From Nectonema munidae (lineage: Eukaryota; Nematomorpha; Nectonematoida; Nectonematidae): a DNA stretch of 64,000 nt. This document shows positions 1 through 64,000 of the stretch, piece by piece. The notes beneath the pieces were generated by a model. It was not told where the DNA came from. It searched no databases and saw only the letters and a program-made list of their open reading frames with translations. Each line of letters opens with the position of its first letter. The stretch's first letter is position 1. The position numbers were made by a program, and so were the translations under genes. The stretch is taken from NCBI GenBank assembly GCA_030549495.1, contig JAUIRK010000003.1, positions 367,001 to 431,000 of the forward strand. The letters run 5' to 3'.

Positions 1-64000
<64,000 letters not shown>

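Overview
The window is a stretch of an AT-rich, repeat-rich animal genome. It carries one very long, intron-rich plus-strand gene that enters from the left and leaves to the right, plus one intronless gene nested antisense in one of its introns. Repeated immunoglobulin (Ig, I-set) domains, GT-AG introns, a transposon load of LINEs, pogo, hAT and piggyBac-like elements, and very low GC outside exons point to a bilaterian invertebrate. I cannot name the phylum from the sequence alone.

The host gene encodes a giant tandem-Ig protein of the titin / obscurin (UNC-89) / kettin class of muscle scaffold proteins. I reconstructed 44 exon segments by joining Ig-coding open stretches at splice sites with compatible phase. 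They hold about 25 Ig domains and the tail of one more before the window. No kinase, fibronectin-III, SH3 or RhoGEF domain is visible, so the exact family member is uncertain.

Region by region: (i) 1-16 kb, canonical Ig domains with both core cysteines mostly kept, most of them split by an intron inside the domain; the introns hold a 600-bp fold-back repeat, a TCTA microsatellite, two LINE 3' ends, a pogo end and piggyBac-like MITEs. (ii) 16-22 kb, a 6-kb intron with a possible 21-nt micro-exon and tandem palindromic repeats. (iii) 22-26.4 kb, two more Ig domains and a non-Ig linker. (iv) 26.37-29.30 kb on the minus strand, a 976-codon intronless ORF ending in a PCNA-binding (PIP-box) type motif; its stop and overlapping poly(A) signal lie beside the end of a host exon. 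(v) 30-34.5 kb, Ig domains 9 and 10, with a pogo transposase relic and a hAT-like element between them. (vi) 35-41 kb, six single-exon, cysteine-poor Ig domains. (vii) 42.7-50.1 kb, a long two-Ig exon preceded by a possible internal promoter and alternative first exon, then two more Ig domains and a LINE. (viii) 50-64 kb, short linker exons alternating strictly with single-exon Ig domains, every exon phase 1 at both ends.

The joined domains would form an elastic or scaffolding filament protein. From 35 kb on, nearly all exons are symmetrical, so Ig or linker cassettes could be skipped without breaking the frame. Splice sites were assigned by eye; transcript data would be needed to fix isoforms.
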